The position numbers and the translations under genes are program-made. Positions 16,947-25,154 of a stretch of DNA of 55,512 nt are shown here, one piece after another. A model generated the notes under the pieces. The model was not told the origin of the DNA. It saw nothing but the letters and a program-made list of their open reading frames with translations, and searched no databases. The DNA comes from Pseudomonas sp. ok272 (GTDB taxonomy: Bacteria; Pseudomonadota; Gammaproteobacteria; Pseudomonadales; Pseudomonadaceae): assembly GCF_900109995.1 (NCBI RefSeq), contig NZ_FOCB01000011.1:154789-210300 (forward strand). The letters run 5' to 3'. Every line of letters begins with the position of its first letter. Position 1 is the stretch's first letter.

Positions 16947-17723
16947 TTAAAAAAATATAGACACGCCCATTCTTCCAATAAGAAACAGAAGTAATATCAA
17001 AAAGAATATTCGAACAAAGCCACTACCATAACGCAACGCTAGAAATGTACCGACGAGAGAGCCTGCAACATTACATACGCCAACCACTCCACCTATCGCC
17101 CATAAAACGTTACTCGACGGTATGAAAAACATGAGTGCGGCGCTAAACGTTCCTAAGTTAACGAGTTTCGATGAGGCTGACGCGTTTAGAAAGTCGAAGC
17201 CAAAATACTTTACAAAAACAAAAAGCAAAAGACTTCCGCTGCCGGGTCCGAACACGCCATCGTAAAAGCCGAGCACCCCTCCAAAAAAAACGCCCAGTAA
17301 AATTTCTTTTCTTCCGCATTGAATGTTAATACTAGCTCGACCTAGATCTTTTTTTATAAAAGTATAGACAGCCATCACTATCAATATAAAAAAAACAACA
17401 TACTCCATGATTTTTTTGGGAACATATGAAACAGAAAGGGCACCGATGAAGGCAAATATGAAGGCTGAAATCATAGTAGGAAGCATAAGTTTCCATATGA
17501 TTTTTATCTTTCTTAGGTAAGTAAATACGGAAGATAGATTTCCAGCCAACACCGCTAGCTTATTCGTCCCAAAAACGGTAGCAAGACTGTACTGAGGTAG
17601 AGCGTGCAAAAGTGCTGGCAATTGCACAAGCCCACCGCCTCCCACTGCCGCATCAATCAATCCACCGCAAAAAGCAAATAAACCCAATGCAATTAATGCA
17701 TATTCAAAATCCATATAAAACAT
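16947..17723 (-). CDS. TSUP-family (TauE/SafE-like) membrane exporter
   Basis: An inner-membrane protein of about 258 residues in the TauE/SafE/YfcA family, which moves sulfite, sulfonates or other small organic anions. Both signature half-repeats are visible: FCGGLIDAAVGGGGLVQLPALL at the N-terminus and GFYDGVFGPGSGSLL mid-protein, among about eight hydrophobic segments. The start is uncertain: the frame is open to 17771, and ATG 17762, 17723 and 17714 are all possible. I prefer 17723 because the membrane segment begins just after. The gene is strikingly AT-rich with rare codons for this genome, like its two neighbours, indicating acquisition by transfer. It is about 100 bp downstream of the HDO-like gene in the same direction, probably as one operon. 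Confidence 0.85.
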   Translation of the reverse strand: MFYMDFEYALIALGLFAFCGGLIDAAVGGGGLVQLPALLHALPQYSLATVFGTNKLAVLAGNLSSVFTYLRKIKIIWKLMLPTMISAFIFAFIGALSVSYVPKKIMEYVVFFILIVMAVYTFIKKDLGRASINIQCGRKEILLGVFFGGVLGFYDGVFGPGSGSLLLFVFVKYFGFDFLNASASSKLVNLGTFSAALMFFIPSSNVLWAIGGVVGVCNVAGSLVGTFLALRYGSGFVRIFFLILLLFLIGRMGVSIFF

Positions 17724-17820
17724 CCAGCCATTACGTGCATTCTTGGCCAAGCCATACGGCATCACTCTCAAGGTGAATGCTACTTTACCCTAGACGCCTC
17801 AAGCGTGACTTCCACAAGCA

Positions 17821-18804
17821 TTAGTTCGTCGAGGTCAACGCCGCATGCAAAGCACTGTATGCTTTTCCGATCCGTTTATTATAATCAAGCATCACTTTTT
17901 TTAGACGATCAATTTCAAATTGCAAACCCACCGCCCCACTATATGCCTGGACAGCCGCTAAAGCGTGTAACCCATGTTTGTTCTCCACTTCGCCAGCATG
18001 ACCGAACACATATCCCTTTGCACTTCGTAGACCGTTAACATTCCGACTCAGCGAAGGATTGAATGAAAGAAGTTTTGCTTCAATATATTGAGCAAGAAAG
18101 TTGTATTCTCGCCCATTCCAAAGCTCTGAAGAGACCGCGACCATCATGGCATCCATAATAGACTGTTTATATTCAATAGCGTACATGGGAGATTTGTGTT
18201 CGGCCACGCCAACATCGTAGAGAAATGCAGAGAACTCGTCGCATTCCCTCACACTATACTGACTGTCTACCCAACCTCGCGCACCCAAGGCCGTCGCCAT
18301 GTAGTTGTACATACCATCATGTCCTTTATGACCGAGTCCAAAATCATCCTTTGTAACTTCGTACATATGAGCCATGCTTTTATGGTATCCCGCGCAGCTT
18401 TCAGTTGGCACGGATAGAGCGTCTGCTGATAAGCGCATAATAATTTTAGCGGAAACCAAACTCGTTGTTTTATGCGTTTCGTTCCATCCATTAAAAAAAC
18501 TCAAAACACCTGCATCGGTCTTATTTTTTTTGATGAATGCTTTAAATGTATTTTCGGCGTAGGTCTGAGCCTCTTGAGTGATCGGATGACACAGCACCTC
18601 ATACATCGCACTCTGAATTTCAGCAGCTTTCTCGACCTGCGCGAGCAGGTGCTCCCTTCGAAGGGCGCCGAATAGCGTTCGGCCCGGTATTTTTAGATGT
18701 TCGAGATGCGTGGGTAACGCGTCGATGAATGATTCACCGAAGACGTGCATTGATTTGTTGTTATTAAATGTTGCGGAGCGGCTTTTTATTGATGAGCAGT
18801 TCAT
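17821..18804 (-). CDS. Heme-oxygenase-like (HDO/TenA-PqqC fold) putative metalloenzyme
   Basis: A 327-residue, mostly alpha-helical protein. The pattern YEVTKDDFGLGHKGHDGMYN followed by ATALG (about 148-174) resembles the E...H helix of heme-oxygenase-like diiron proteins, where Glu and His are metal ligands. A late helix has FGHAGEVENKHGLHALAA (267-284), resembling the H-x-D/E-H ligand helix. Such enzymes use iron and O2 to oxidise or fragment small metabolites; others in the fold are not metal-dependent. The start at 18804 has AAGGTGAG upstream. Coding is AT-rich. It is followed by a TSUP exporter and faces a divergent LysR gene, suggesting the product is exported. The substrate is unknown; fold assignment is by motif only. 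Confidence 0.5.
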   Translation of the reverse strand: MNCSSIKSRSATFNNNKSMHVFGESFIDALPTHLEHLKIPGRTLFGALRREHLLAQVEKAAEIQSAMYEVLCHPITQEAQTYAENTFKAFIKKNKTDAGVLSFFNGWNETHKTTSLVSAKIIMRLSADALSVPTESCAGYHKSMAHMYEVTKDDFGLGHKGHDGMYNYMATALGARGWVDSQYSVRECDEFSAFLYDVGVAEHKSPMYAIEYKQSIMDAMMVAVSSELWNGREYNFLAQYIEAKLLSFNPSLSRNVNGLRSAKGYVFGHAGEVENKHGLHALAAVQAYSGAVGLQFEIDRLKKVMLDYNKRIGKAYSALHAALTSTN

Positions 18805-18923
18805 GATCTCACCTTGTCCTTTAGGGCGTGTCGGTGTGTTCTGACTGAAATGTCTTACATGAAGCCAAGGGTTCTACAGAACGCCCTACATTAAGCGACT
18901 TGAACGACGGACAACAACTGACT

Positions 18924-18936
18924 TATAGTGACTATA
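18924..18936. promoter_or_regulatory. Perfect T-N11-A palindrome, LysR operator candidate
   Basis: TATAGTGACTATA is a perfect 13-bp dyad matching the T-N11-A LysR box. It lies 29 bp upstream of the LysR ATG (18965) and 120 bp upstream of the divergent HDO-like gene, as expected for an autoregulated LysR/target pair. Confidence 0.6.
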
Positions 18937-18964
18937 CGATTCAGTTTTAGTGAGCTATAAACCA

Positions 18965-19834
18965 ATGGAGCTATCACAGCTAACTATGTTTAAAGTCGTT
19001 GCCGAGCAAGGCAGTATAATTCGAGCGTCCGAATTGCTGCACTGCGTCCCCTCAAATATAACCAACAGAATAAAAACCCTGGAAAAGGAGCTTGGGGTAT
19101 CACTTTTCATCCGATCGGGTCGCGGACTTATCATTAGTCCTTCAGGAGAACTGTTTCTAAGCTACACACATAAAATTCTATCCTTGTGTCAGGAGGCTCG
19201 TAGAGCCATTGATCCCGGGGCAGCACCCTCGGGAACATTAAAAATCGGGGCGATAGAGTCTTCTGCTACAGGTCGGCTACCCACGCTGCTATCAAAATAT
19301 CACCAGCGTTATCCCTCGGTACAGATGCAGTTGAGCACAGGAACTTGGACGCAATTATCAAATGATGTCCGCTCGCACAAACTAGATGGCGCAGTGATTG
19401 CCATCAAAAATGAACACCCGGACATTGAATGCGTTGAGATTTATAAGGAGGAGCTTGTAATAATTGCCTCGCCAGCCATGAAACATATAAAAACGCCACA
19501 AGACTTAAGCGGAAAGAATATATTTATGTGGCCCGAAGGGTGTCCCTATAGAAAAGCGCTGGAAAACTGGCTAGACAAACATCGAATATCCACCACGATA
19601 ACGAGCATAGCCAGTTATGGAACTATTCTTGGATGCATAAGTGCGGAGGCAGGTGTTTCCCTTGTCCCCAAAGGTATTTTTGATAAATTTAAATTAATCG
19701 GCAATATAAACGGATACACATTTACCGACTTAACACCCATACAAAATTATTTCATATGGAGTAAACACACAGGAACTCATCGCGCAAAAGATACATTTGC
19801 AGAGATGTTAAAGGATGAATTTGAAAATATTTGA
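18965..19834 (+). CDS. LysR-family regulator of the AT-rich island
   Basis: A 289-residue LysR regulator with a helix-turn-helix at 1-60 (LTMFKVVAEQGSIIRASELL, PSNITNRIKTLEKELGVSLF) and an effector domain from about residue 90. GTG 18950 could also start the frame, but ATG 18965 gives the standard N-terminus. AT-rich codon use matches the divergent HDO-like and TSUP genes, so all three probably arrived together. By arrangement it should control that operon through the palindrome at 18924-18936. After its stop, high-GC DNA resumes within about 20 bp with a SET-gene remnant. Confidence 0.88.
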   Translation: MELSQLTMFKVVAEQGSIIRASELLHCVPSNITNRIKTLEKELGVSLFIRSGRGLIISPSGELFLSYTHKILSLCQEARRAIDPGAAPSGTLKIGAIESSATGRLPTLLSKYHQRYPSVQMQLSTGTWTQLSNDVRSHKLDGAVIAIKNEHPDIECVEIYKEELVIIASPAMKHIKTPQDLSGKNIFMWPEGCPYRKALENWLDKHRISTTITSIASYGTILGCISAEAGVSLVPKGIFDKFKLIGNINGYTFTDLTPIQNYFIWSKHTGTHRAKDTFAEMLKDEFENI

Positions 19835-19852
19835 CAGAACCGTTTATACATG

Positions 19853-19947
19853 AGTTTCTTCGTGACGTGGGACGATCTTCCCAAGGGCCAGAGTTGCTGT
19901 TGAACTATGGCCCTCTGTATCGGTCAAGACCTCTTCGCTCGGCCTAG
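19853..19947 (+). pseudogene. C-terminal remnant of a second SET-domain gene
   Basis: The plus strand encodes SFFVTWDDLPKG in one frame (19853-19888), then ELLLNYGPLYRS in the frame one base over (19891 on), ending at a TAG at 19945-19947. This matches the C-terminus of the intact SET protein on the opposite strand (TFFVAWENIPQGAELLLHYGPDYR). A single-base deletion at about 19889 separates the halves. Everything upstream is missing and replaced by the AT-rich LysR gene. It marks the right edge of the inserted island. Confidence 0.75.
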
Positions 19948-19983
19948 ACTCCCGGCGGGAGGAAAGCGTACCCACGAACGCCA

Positions 19984-22900
19984 TCACGTCCAGCGATAGT
20001 CAGGCCCATAGTGCAACAGTAACTCCGCCCCTTGCGGGATGTTCTCCCAGGCCACAAAGAAGGTCAGGTATTTCCCCACATTGATCGCGGCCACATTGTT
20101 CACGCCCAACGGCGGCGCCCCCGGCATGTCAGCGGCATTGATCAGGCTCATGATATTGCCGCTGCCATGGGCGCTGATCCCCTCGCTGGGTTGGTAGGTG
20201 GCGTAGGAGTACGTTTCCACGGCCTTCAATCCCTTCGCGGCCACCTCCCGACGCAGCGACGCCGTGTTCAGGTGCAGCCTTCCCGAGTACGGCCCCAGGA
20301 CCTCGAACCGACTGATGTCGCGCTTGGCAACAACCGACCACCCGCGCTCCGGTCCGTGGCTCAGCCGCTTGGTCTCAAGGAGCTCATCGAACCGCGCGGC
20401 GTGATGACCCTCGTCACGGATCCAGCTGCGGACACCGTCGGTGATCCTGCGCCCGATCCGTGCGCGTTCCGTGACACTGAGTTCATCGAGGATCTCGTTC
20501 CAGTAGGTCACCTTGACCTCATCGACCGGCCCTTCCAACGCCCTCGTCAAGCTGCGGTGGACGTTGGCAGGGTCCTGGAGGATCGGCAGGTTGTTATCGA
20601 CCCGGTGCTCATCCATCACCTGCTGCTGGGTGCGCCTGCGCTTGGCAGAGCCCTGATCAGGCGTTGAGGCCACTCGCTTGCTGGCACGGCTGCTTTTGCG
20701 CGAAACCGGCAACTGACTGGATGCGCCAGCCTCTGGTGCTGCCTCGTCTGGCGCCATTGGCGCATCATGCTCACCGAACACCAGCCGCAGAGTACCGTCC
20801 TTGGTCATGCGCCCGTGGTCATCGACGTAGTGGCGCCACAGGTCGGGGTCAAGGTCGTTGCGTAGGACAAAGTCGTGCCGCGGGGCGGCATCGCCGGACT
20901 CGGTCTGCAGCTTCCACCATTGCATCAGGTGGTGATCCTGGATGGGGGTGTACTGCATGGCCAGGGATCGGCCGGGCGCGGTGAAACGCCCATCGCGCTG
21001 CACATAATCGTCCCACTCCAGCGGATTGAGTTGCTGCTGGTCGGCGAACTGCCCAGCGCTCAGCTTGTTGCCCCGCGCCTCGTACAGCGTGCGCCAGTCG
21101 CGTAGATGACGACCGGTGACAGGGCCCAGTGACTCGCCGCTCGCGCGCCGGACCAGCACCTTGCCCGCCGAGGTGAGGCTACCGTCTTGATTGACGTAGC
21201 CGATCAGTTCGTACGGATCGAGGTTGTTCTCGTGGGCGAACACCTCGCGGGGCAATTCATTGCGTTCATGGGCCGACAGGTCCTCCCATTCCAGCAGATG
21301 CCTGGCCTGGACCGGCGCACGTGGCCCTTGGCTGCGGCTCACGAAATCCATGCCCTGGGCCGTCAGGGCGCCTGACTGGTCAATGTAGCGTTGCAGGGTT
21401 TGCAGGTTCAGGCCGTGTTGGCTGGAGAACTGTTGTATCACCATGCTGTCGCGCTCGGCTTGCGTCAGCCGGGCCCACTGCTTGAGGTGCTCGGGCGATA
21501 GCAGCTGCTCTTCGCGGCCGCCACCCTGCAGCCCGACGGGTTGCCAGCGATCGGCCTCCAGTTGGCGAAGGTACAACGATGTCTGGCGGTTGTTGTGCGC
21601 GTCGAACACCCTCGCCTCGATGGGGTCCCCTCCATAGGTCACATCACTGCCGATTCGATACACCGTGCGGGTGCCCTGGGCGTCGACGTTGCTGATGTAG
21701 TAGTCGCCTTCAACGCTTTGGTAGATGCCCTTGCGGGGGATCAATCCATCAATCTGTGACTTGGGTAAGCCGTAGTGTGCGTAGACCGCGTTGTCGAATC
21801 CGCTGGGGGCCGGGGCGAGTTCCTCGGGAACTGGCACCTCAGGCGTAATGGTGACGGTCGCGGGTTCCAGGCTGTGGGCCCACGTGCCTTCGGCGGAGCG
21901 CTCAAGGCTCGGGCTGTACGCCTGGGGGTTGTCAGGGTGGACCACACGCCACGCTTGCGTTTGCGGGTCAAAGCGACTCTCGAAGGTATGCTCCTGCAAC
22001 TGCACATAGGTTTTATCCGCCACTTCGAATTGACCCAGCGCGTTGGGGGTAACCCCTTGCAACTCGACCGACTGGCGATAGGGTTCAAGGTTCGGCCGCC
22101 ACAAGCGCTGCTGCCCATTGGCCAATTCGACCGGGCGGAACGTCTCCAGCGCCGCCGGTGACACCCGCGCGAGCACCGCCGCCCCGACGCCCATCACGAT
22201 GACGTTTTCCATGACGCTCATGATATGGTCCCAGCCGGTTTTACGATCGCCCAGGGCAAGGTCCTCAATCCCCTCCACCACATCGTCCATCAGGTTGTAC
22301 GCCGTCACCCCCAACAACAGCGGGCCCAACGCCGGCAGGATGAAGCTGCCCACCCCCAGCACGGTCAAGCCCAGGTCCAGCCATGCCTCAAGCCGACGCC
22401 GCCGTGCCGACGCATCGGCGTCTGCCGTGGGCACTGCCTGGTGGCGGGTGTCGAGCACTCGCCGAGCCCGCTGCTCGTTGTACACCGCGGCCCAGGGGTC
22501 ACCACCCACACCCCACGGATTGTCTTGCTCATCGAGCAGGCGGATTTGGACCTTGAAGTCCAACTGGCTTTTCTGGCGAAGCGTGCGACGCGTCCTGGGG
22601 GTAAACCACTCACCGCCCAACTCGGTGAAACTGGCGAAGAACTTGCCACGCTCGGCATCACTGATGAAGCGGCTGAAAAACACCTGGTAGTCGCTGGGCG
22701 ATACGCTGGCCAATTCGCGTCGCTGGCCCGGGTCCAGGAACTGTTGGGCCAGTCGCGCCTGGAGCGCGTCAACGCTGGGGTAGAACTTGACCGGATGATC
22801 GGGATCATCGGGAATGTAGGCAATCAGGCCATCGCTCAGGCTCTCGGGCGTCAGCAGGTTGGGGATCTCGATGGCAGGCTGGCGGTTGAGCCTGAAGACC

Positions 22901-23736
22901 ATGCAGCCGTTCAACGGCAACCCGATGAAGCTCAGGCCGCGATACCACAATGGGCTGTCATTGAGCATGACCGACTGCTCACCGTTTATCACTTGGCGCA
23001 AGGCCTCGTAGTGCCGTGGCGAGAGGTCTTGTTTTAGCACTGCCATGGCCGCGCCTGCGTGCAAGTCGGCCTTGCGCAGGGCGACGAAGGCGTCCTTGAA
23101 ACCGCTGTGCTCCTCGGGCAGCACTTGCTGGATGTGCGCCTGGTAGAGCCCACCCACATCCAGTTCGCGGCACAGCCGGACAAAGCGCTCAATCCCCAGG
23201 CCATGGAACCGGTTGATCCTGCGTTGGTTCGGGTCCAGCGTATAAAAGGTCGCCAGGTAAAAATGCCCGGGGAGCGCTTCAGGTGCTTCGAAGTTATGCA
23301 GCGCGGCGTCAAGGAGTGACAAGTCTTCGACCTTGTACCCCGAGAGCACGCCGTTGGATGAATAGAGTTCAAGGCGAACCTGATGGACATCCACCTCGAT
23401 GCCGAACACCTGTTTGATCCTCGCCTCCAGCAATGGCTGGGCGAAGGTTTTGGCGTCACCGACGGGGGTTAAGAGCTGGTCCAGGGCGTTGTGGGCCTCG
23501 ACGCACTGATCCACCAACCGTTTGAGCACCCGACGCTGCGGCTCGGAGGCGGCTTGCAACCAGTCGGGCGCGTTCGGGGTGAGCCCTTTGAGCGCCGCCA
23601 GGTTGTGCGCCGAGGTCTGCAGCAGACGTGGAGCAAGCACCTGCTGGACGATCCTGGCGCTCAGCACTGCATCAGGGTGCGTGGCGGTGTCGTGGCCTTG
23701 GGCTGGCGGGGTATAGGGGCTGGATAACGCGGGCAT
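19984..23736 (-). CDS. DUF6543 (dermonecrotic-toxin-like) protein with nuclear localisation motif and SET methyltransferase domain
   Basis: A 1250-residue putative effector. Residues ~30-700 look like the DUF6543 toxin-like region of Pseudomonas, including two hydrophobic stretches (~447-490 and ~511-532) that could insert in a membrane. Residues 747-988 hold four tandem repeats of ~58-66 residues (HL..W..L, F....L(N/D)P, Y(V/I)..(D/S)G..T..G). A classical bipartite nuclear localisation motif, KRVASTPDQGSAKRRR, is at 1020-1035. Residues ~1130-1250 form a SET protein-lysine methyltransferase domain: GWSVVAKRDIS, GPYSG, NIMSLINAAD (in place of NHSC), NN at 1212-1213, and GAELLLHYGPDYRW at the end. 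The ATG has AAGGA upstream. No signal peptide is visible, so export would need a dedicated secretion system, none of which is in the window. A histone methyltransferase role in a eukaryotic host is inference. Confidence 0.82.
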   Translation of the reverse strand: MPALSSPYTPPAQGHDTATHPDAVLSARIVQQVLAPRLLQTSAHNLAALKGLTPNAPDWLQAASEPQRRVLKRLVDQCVEAHNALDQLLTPVGDAKTFAQPLLEARIKQVFGIEVDVHQVRLELYSSNGVLSGYKVEDLSLLDAALHNFEAPEALPGHFYLATFYTLDPNQRRINRFHGLGIERFVRLCRELDVGGLYQAHIQQVLPEEHSGFKDAFVALRKADLHAGAAMAVLKQDLSPRHYEALRQVINGEQSVMLNDSPLWYRGLSFIGLPLNGCMVFRLNRQPAIEIPNLLTPESLSDGLIAYIPDDPDHPVKFYPSVDALQARLAQQFLDPGQRRELASVSPSDYQVFFSRFISDAERGKFFASFTELGGEWFTPRTRRTLRQKSQLDFKVQIRLLDEQDNPWGVGGDPWAAVYNEQRARRVLDTRHQAVPTADADASARRRRLEAWLDLGLTVLGVGSFILPALGPLLLGVTAYNLMDDVVEGIEDLALGDRKTGWDHIMSVMENVIVMGVGAAVLARVSPAALETFRPVELANGQQRLWRPNLEPYRQSVELQGVTPNALGQFEVADKTYVQLQEHTFESRFDPQTQAWRVVHPDNPQAYSPSLERSAEGTWAHSLEPATVTITPEVPVPEELAPAPSGFDNAVYAHYGLPKSQIDGLIPRKGIYQSVEGDYYISNVDAQGTRTVYRIGSDVTYGGDPIEARVFDAHNNRQTSLYLRQLEADRWQPVGLQGGGREEQLLSPEHLKQWARLTQAERDSMVIQQFSSQHGLNLQTLQRYIDQSGALTAQGMDFVSRSQGPRAPVQARHLLEWEDLSAHERNELPREVFAHENNLDPYELIGYVNQDGSLTSAGKVLVRRASGESLGPVTGRHLRDWRTLYEARGNKLSAGQFADQQQLNPLEWDDYVQRDGRFTAPGRSLAMQYTPIQDHHLMQWWKLQTESGDAAPRHDFVLRNDLDPDLWRHYVDDHGRMTKDGTLRLVFGEHDAPMAPDEAAPEAGASSQLPVSRKSSRASKRVASTPDQGSAKRRRTQQQVMDEHRVDNNLPILQDPANVHRSLTRALEGPVDEVKVTYWNEILDELSVTERARIGRRITDGVRSWIRDEGHHAARFDELLETKRLSHGPERGWSVVAKRDISRFEVLGPYSGRLHLNTASLRREVAAKGLKAVETYSYATYQPSEGISAHGSGNIMSLINAADMPGAPPLGVNNVAAINVGKYLTFFVAWENIPQGAELLLHYGPDYRWT

Positions 23737-23848
23737 GGTGTCTTCCTTGACGGCGATTGAGAGACGCCGACTACACCATCACCGCCCCCTCCCACGCCAG
23801 GCGATTTGCGTTACCAAACTTGAGGTGCTGGGCGGAACACTTCAGCGC

Positions 23849-25150
23849 TCAAACCGCCGTCGGCAACCACAACCGAAACCGTGCCCCGCCCAATGGCGAG
23901 GGCTCGACGGTGAGGGTGCCGCCCTGGGCTTCCAGCGCGCGGCGGCTGATGGCCAGGCCCAGGCCGAAACCGCCAGTGGCGCGGTCGCGGCTGCGGTCCA
24001 GGCGGTAGAAGGGCTCGAAGATGCGCTCGCGTTCGTCGTCGGGGATGCCGATGCCGTCATCGTCGACCCAGATTTCACAGCCCTGGGGCTGCACCTGCAC
24101 GCTGACCTGGATACGCTTTTCGCAGTAGCGCATGGCATTGCGCAGCAAATTCTGCAGCGCCCGGGCGGTGAGGCGCGGGTCGAGGCTGAAGCGCTCGAGC
24201 TGGCCGTGCAGCAGGACGTCGATGACGATCTGCGGCGACTCCAGTTCGTCGTCGACACTGCCCAGGATGCTGTCGATGAATTCGTCCAGCGGCACGTCCA
24301 CCTGCTCAGGTACCCATGCCGGGTTTTGCAGGCGGCTGTAGGACAGCAGCTCCAGGACCAGTTCATCCAGCTCGCGAATGTGGGCCACCAGCCCTTGCAA
24401 GCGTTCGCGACTGGCCGCCGGCAAGTCGTCGGACAAGGCCAGGGCCAGGCCGAAGTCCAGGCGGGTCAGTGGCGTGCGCAGTTCGTGGGAGACGGCGTTG
24501 AGCAGGTCGCGTTGCTGGTTGAGCAGGTTTTCGATGTCGCCGGCCATGGTGTCGAACACGCTGGCCAGGCTACCGATGTTCGAGCGCGGCGGGATCTGCG
24601 TGCGTTCGCTCAAATGGCCCTTGCCGAAGCGCTCGGCGGTGCTTTTCAGGCGTTCCAGGTCACGCCAGTGCGGACGCAGCCAGATCAACAGGCAGGCCAG
24701 CAAAGCCGCGCCGATGAGCGCGTTGATGCTCCAGTACAACAGGTTGACGTCCATCGGGTCGGGCGGAACGGTCAGTTTCACCGCGAGGGTGCCGTCCAGC
24801 GGTGCCACGGACAGGGTGCGCCAGCCCCAGTTGCCCATGCGCACGATCTTCTCGCCGCGCTGCAAACGCTCGTGCTCGTAGCGGCTGAAGTCGGCGTCGT
24901 CAATGCGCACCAGGGCGATTTCCAGCGGCTGGAACTGCTGGTCCAAGTCCTGGGCCAGGGACGTCCATTGCGCGGTCGGCACCTGGTGGAACTGCTTGAC
25001 GATCAGGTCCTGCAACCCCCGGGACTGGTCGAGGTTGTAGCTCAGGAACCGCTCGTGGAAGACCTTGATCACCAGGTCCGGGATCATGTAGATCGCCGCA
25101 CTGAACGTGACGATGGTGATCAGGTACAGGCGAATCAGGACGCGCAGCAT
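23849..25150 (-). CDS. RstB-like sensor histidine kinase
   Basis: A 433-residue kinase, the same length as E. coli RstB. TM1 (LIRLYLITIVTFSAAIYMI) is followed by a ~110-residue periplasmic domain, TM2 (ALIGAALLACLLIWL), then the RstB-like RPHWRDLERLKSTAERFGKGHL HAMP region. The H box is AVSHELRTPLTRL (about H221), and the ATPase boxes are RALQNLLRNAMRY, DDDGIGIPDD and GGFGLGLAI. I chose ATG 25150 over the upstream-open frame because it fits the family N-terminus. It starts 4 bp after the regulator stop. With the regulator it lies divergent to an RND efflux operon and probably controls it. The signal is not evident. Confidence 0.9.
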   Translation of the reverse strand: MLRVLIRLYLITIVTFSAAIYMIPDLVIKVFHERFLSYNLDQSRGLQDLIVKQFHQVPTAQWTSLAQDLDQQFQPLEIALVRIDDADFSRYEHERLQRGEKIVRMGNWGWRTLSVAPLDGTLAVKLTVPPDPMDVNLLYWSINALIGAALLACLLIWLRPHWRDLERLKSTAERFGKGHLSERTQIPPRSNIGSLASVFDTMAGDIENLLNQQRDLLNAVSHELRTPLTRLDFGLALALSDDLPAASRERLQGLVAHIRELDELVLELLSYSRLQNPAWVPEQVDVPLDEFIDSILGSVDDELESPQIVIDVLLHGQLERFSLDPRLTARALQNLLRNAMRYCEKRIQVSVQVQPQGCEIWVDDDGIGIPDDERERIFEPFYRLDRSRDRATGGFGLGLAISRRALEAQGGTLTVEPSPLGGARFRLWLPTAV

Positions 25151-25154
25151 GGGT

